Assembly (NCBI GenBank): GCA_024235095.1
Contig: JACKNC010000003.1
Span: forward strand, 496,001-560,000
Length of the DNA: 64,000 nucleotides
Origin: Gammaproteobacteria bacterium
GTDB taxonomy: Bacteria > Pseudomonadota > Gammaproteobacteria > Competibacterales > Competibacteraceae
Direction of reading: 5' to 3'
In this document: positions 62,533 through 64,000 of the stretch, in pieces
Layout of the letters: each line of letters starts with the position of its first letter
How positions within the stretch are numbered: the first letter of the stretch is position 1
Translations under genes and position numbers: made by a program
The notes under the pieces: model-generated
Told to the model about the DNA's origin: nothing
The model's input: the letters and a program-made list of their open reading frames with translations, nothing else
Database searches by the model: none

Positions 62533-63530
62533 ACGCGATGTTCGACTTTTCCGAGGGGAGATGAGAGCAGGCGGATGCGGCATGGCGATGTGAGCTAAGC
62601 TGAGAGGAACCAACCGCCTCAACCGCACGGAGAGACCGCCATGCCGCTCGAAGACTTTATCATCACGGTGTTTTGTTGGGTAGACGAACACCTGAATGCC
62701 CTGCTCGGGGATCACTGCTTACGCTCGCGAGGCTTCGCCCCCAAGCTGAATGATAGTGAAGTGATCACGATGGAAGTCGTCGGCGAGTTCTTAGGGCTGG
62801 ATACGGATGTGGGCATCTGGAAGTACTTCGGTCGTCATTGGCCGTCGTGGTTCCCGGAACTCGGATCGCGGACGACGTTTGCCCAGCAGGCGGCGAATCT
62901 GTGGGTGATCAAGCAGCGGCTTCATCAGCAGCTGCTGATCGAGTTGGGGGCGGCGACGGACCCGATTCGCTTGGTGGATGGTTGCCCTCTGCCCCTCTGT
63001 GTGTTGACCCGTGCCCCGCACTGTCGGTTATTTCCTGCGGTGGCGGATTTTAGCTATTGTGCGGCAAAGAAGCAGTACTATTACGGGCTTCACGGTCATC
63101 TGATGGTCACGATCCATGGCGTCATCACGGCGTGGACGGTGACGCCCGCTACACGGGTGATGAACGCGAGGCGTTGTGGGATTTGACCGAAGGTGTTCAG
63201 GGTTGGGTGATCGGCGACAAAGGTTACCTGAGCGCCTTTCTTCAGACGGAACTGGCCACGACCGGGATTGACTTGCAAACCCCCTTGCGGGCCAACATGA
63301 TCGATCCGCGTCCCCCGTGGGCTGTCCAGCAGCTTACGAGAACCCGCCGCCTCGTGGAAACGGTCATCGGTCAGCTCACCGAGCCATTCCATTTTGAGAA
63401 AATCCGGGCGCGGGATGTGTGGCACTTGACGAGTCGGATCGCCCGAAAAGTCTTAGCGCACACCTTGGGTATTTTCATGAACCGACAAGTCGGTCGGTCA
63501 GACCTCCAGTTTGAGGGCCTGATCGCCTGA
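62533..63530 (+). mobile_element. IS982-family element, second copy, 3' end cut by an IS21 element
   Basis: It starts with the same ACGCGATGTTCGACTTTT end as the copy at 54.0 kb (inverted orientation) and is almost identical to it. The far terminal repeat is missing: after the transposase stop codon at 63530 the sequence changes to the start of an IS21-type element. Confidence 0.85.
62641..63530 (+). pseudogene. IS982-family transposase with a 2-bp insertion
   Basis: It matches the intact transposase up to HGVITAWTVTPAT, where CGCTACACGGGTGATG replaces CGCTACGGGTGATG (about 63148). The extra AC shifts the frame and ends it at 63186. The remaining DDE part continues in another frame to 63530. 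Inactive unless rescued by the intact copy in trans. Confidence 0.88.
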
Positions 63531-63535
63531 ATGCT

Positions 63536-64000
63536 CGGTGACAATTACACATTAACATGGATGAAATTAGACCTTAACATGGCAGGCCACCTGTAAGTTG
63601 ATGGCAAGCTGTGCGCTTTGGCAAGCCGGAGAGCACAGGCGTGATAACGACCGACCGACAGGTGAGAATGATCATGAAAGAGCTGAGTAAGCAGGGGAAT
63701 CAGGGGAGAGCGGCGGCCAAAGCAGGTGTCTGCCGACAGACGGCAGCCAAGGATCAGCGGTTGGGAAAGTTGCCCTCAGAACTCAAAACTGGGCGGGAGT
63801 GGCGGACCCGGTCGGATCCGTTTGCGACGGTCTGGCCCGAAATTGAGGCCCGTTTGAGGGAAGCGCCGGGACTGTGGGCACGGACCCTGTTCGAGGAGTT
63901 GCAGGAGAAATACCCGGGTCAGTTCGTGCCGGGCCAGCTCCGGACGTTGCAACGGCGGGTGCAGCAGTGGCGAGTGGTGCATGGAGATGACCGGGCGGTC
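63536..64000 (+). mobile_element. IS21-type element, left end only (runs off the window)
   Basis: Repeated words ACATTAACATGGATGAAATT and CCTTAACATGGCAGG near 63550-63590 look like the multiple end repeats of an IS21 element. It has interrupted the end of the IS982 copy. It differs from the IS21 element at 55-57.7 kb. Confidence 0.6.
63668..64000 (+). CDS. istA: IS21-type transposase IstA, N-terminal part (cut by window edge)
   Basis: ATG 63668 opens MIMKELSKQGNQGRAAAKAG (basic helix-turn-helix: GRAAAKAGVCRQTAAKDQRL), then DPFATVWPEIEARLREAPGL and TLFEELQEKYPGQFVPGQLR before the edge. The DPFA-x-W-PEIEARL and ARTLFEELQ words are typical of one IstA branch. The catalytic core is beyond the window. 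istB is expected further right. Confidence 0.85.
   Translation, partial: MIMKELSKQGNQGRAAAKAGVCRQTAAKDQRLGKLPSELKTGREWRTRSDPFATVWPEIEARLREAPGLWARTLFEELQEKYPGQFVPGQLRTLQRRVQQWRVVHGDDRAV

Overview
The window looks like a chromosome segment of a GC-rich gammaproteobacterium. The gene content (aspS, nudB, apaH, aqpZ, a periplasmic-type katG, a fructose PTS remnant, exosortase H) and the extreme insertion-sequence load would fit a Competibacter-like lineage, but that placement is inference. There are two kinds of DNA. One is a largely intact housekeeping block at about 29.8-51.1 kb. The other is two heavily decayed accessory regions, about 0-29.7 kb and 51.2-64 kb, in which almost every non-mobile gene has been interrupted at least once.

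Left accessory region. At 0-3 kb an AT-rich gene with a C-terminal SH3-like domain is split by an IS5-family element and then ended by an IS630-family element. At 3.2-8.4 kb a truncated IS701-like transposase, an IS66-type tnpC, an IS630 element and an IS1182-type transposase lie end to end. A 312-bp inverted-repeat element truncates a pirin gene at 8.4 kb. Two toxin-antitoxin modules follow (PIN/UPF0175 and RelE-like/XRE). Next come a zinc-finger-type ORF broken by a 271-bp inverted-repeat element, a degenerate IS1595 element with an 8-bp target duplication, and a Tn3 transposase tail with its 38-bp terminal repeat. A GMC oxidoreductase gene (14.2-17.2 kb) is split by an IS701 element and sits directly downstream of the C-terminal end of fruA. 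fruA itself was invaded by a serine-recombinase element and then lost its middle at a second, apparently identical copy of the IS630 element. At 20.3-29.7 kb a DUF433 gene and a very large DUF499 ATPase gene are both pseudogenes. They are broken by IS4, IS110, an inverted second copy of the serine-recombinase element, two copies of one 91-bp miniature element, a frameshift and a stop codon.

Housekeeping block (29.8-51.1 kb). It carries an FmdB-like zinc-ribbon protein, aspS, nudB (its start is displaced by three repeat units), apaH, rtcB, a PolB-type 3'-5' exonuclease, an NnrU-like membrane protein, a KatG with a signal peptide, a cold-shock protein, a PAS-GGDEF-EAL protein, a DedA protein, an SPFH protein next to a TelA-like protein, aquaporin Z, a LysM protein and an EamA transporter. 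Small ruins lie between these genes: a type III Mod methyltransferase, an IS1595-like transposase, EAL and WYL domain tails, Uma2 and DUF1269.

Right accessory region (51.2-64 kb). An exosortase H gene (xrtH) and the start of its membrane-protein partner have been destroyed. An unfamiliar 1.45-kb DDE-type transposon entered xrtH with a 3-bp duplication. It was then invaded by IS982 and IS21 elements, and the exosortase reading frame later lost two tryptophan codons to stops. An IS4 element interrupted by an IS630 element, an AAA ATPase/nuclease-like gene, another IS982 copy and the start of another IS21 element complete the window.

The most unusual items are the unfamiliar transposon in xrtH, four different miniature inverted-repeat elements, the multiply interrupted DUF499 gene, and the nested insertions whose order can be read from target duplications. 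In several cases, removing the inserted DNA on paper restores the host reading frame exactly.
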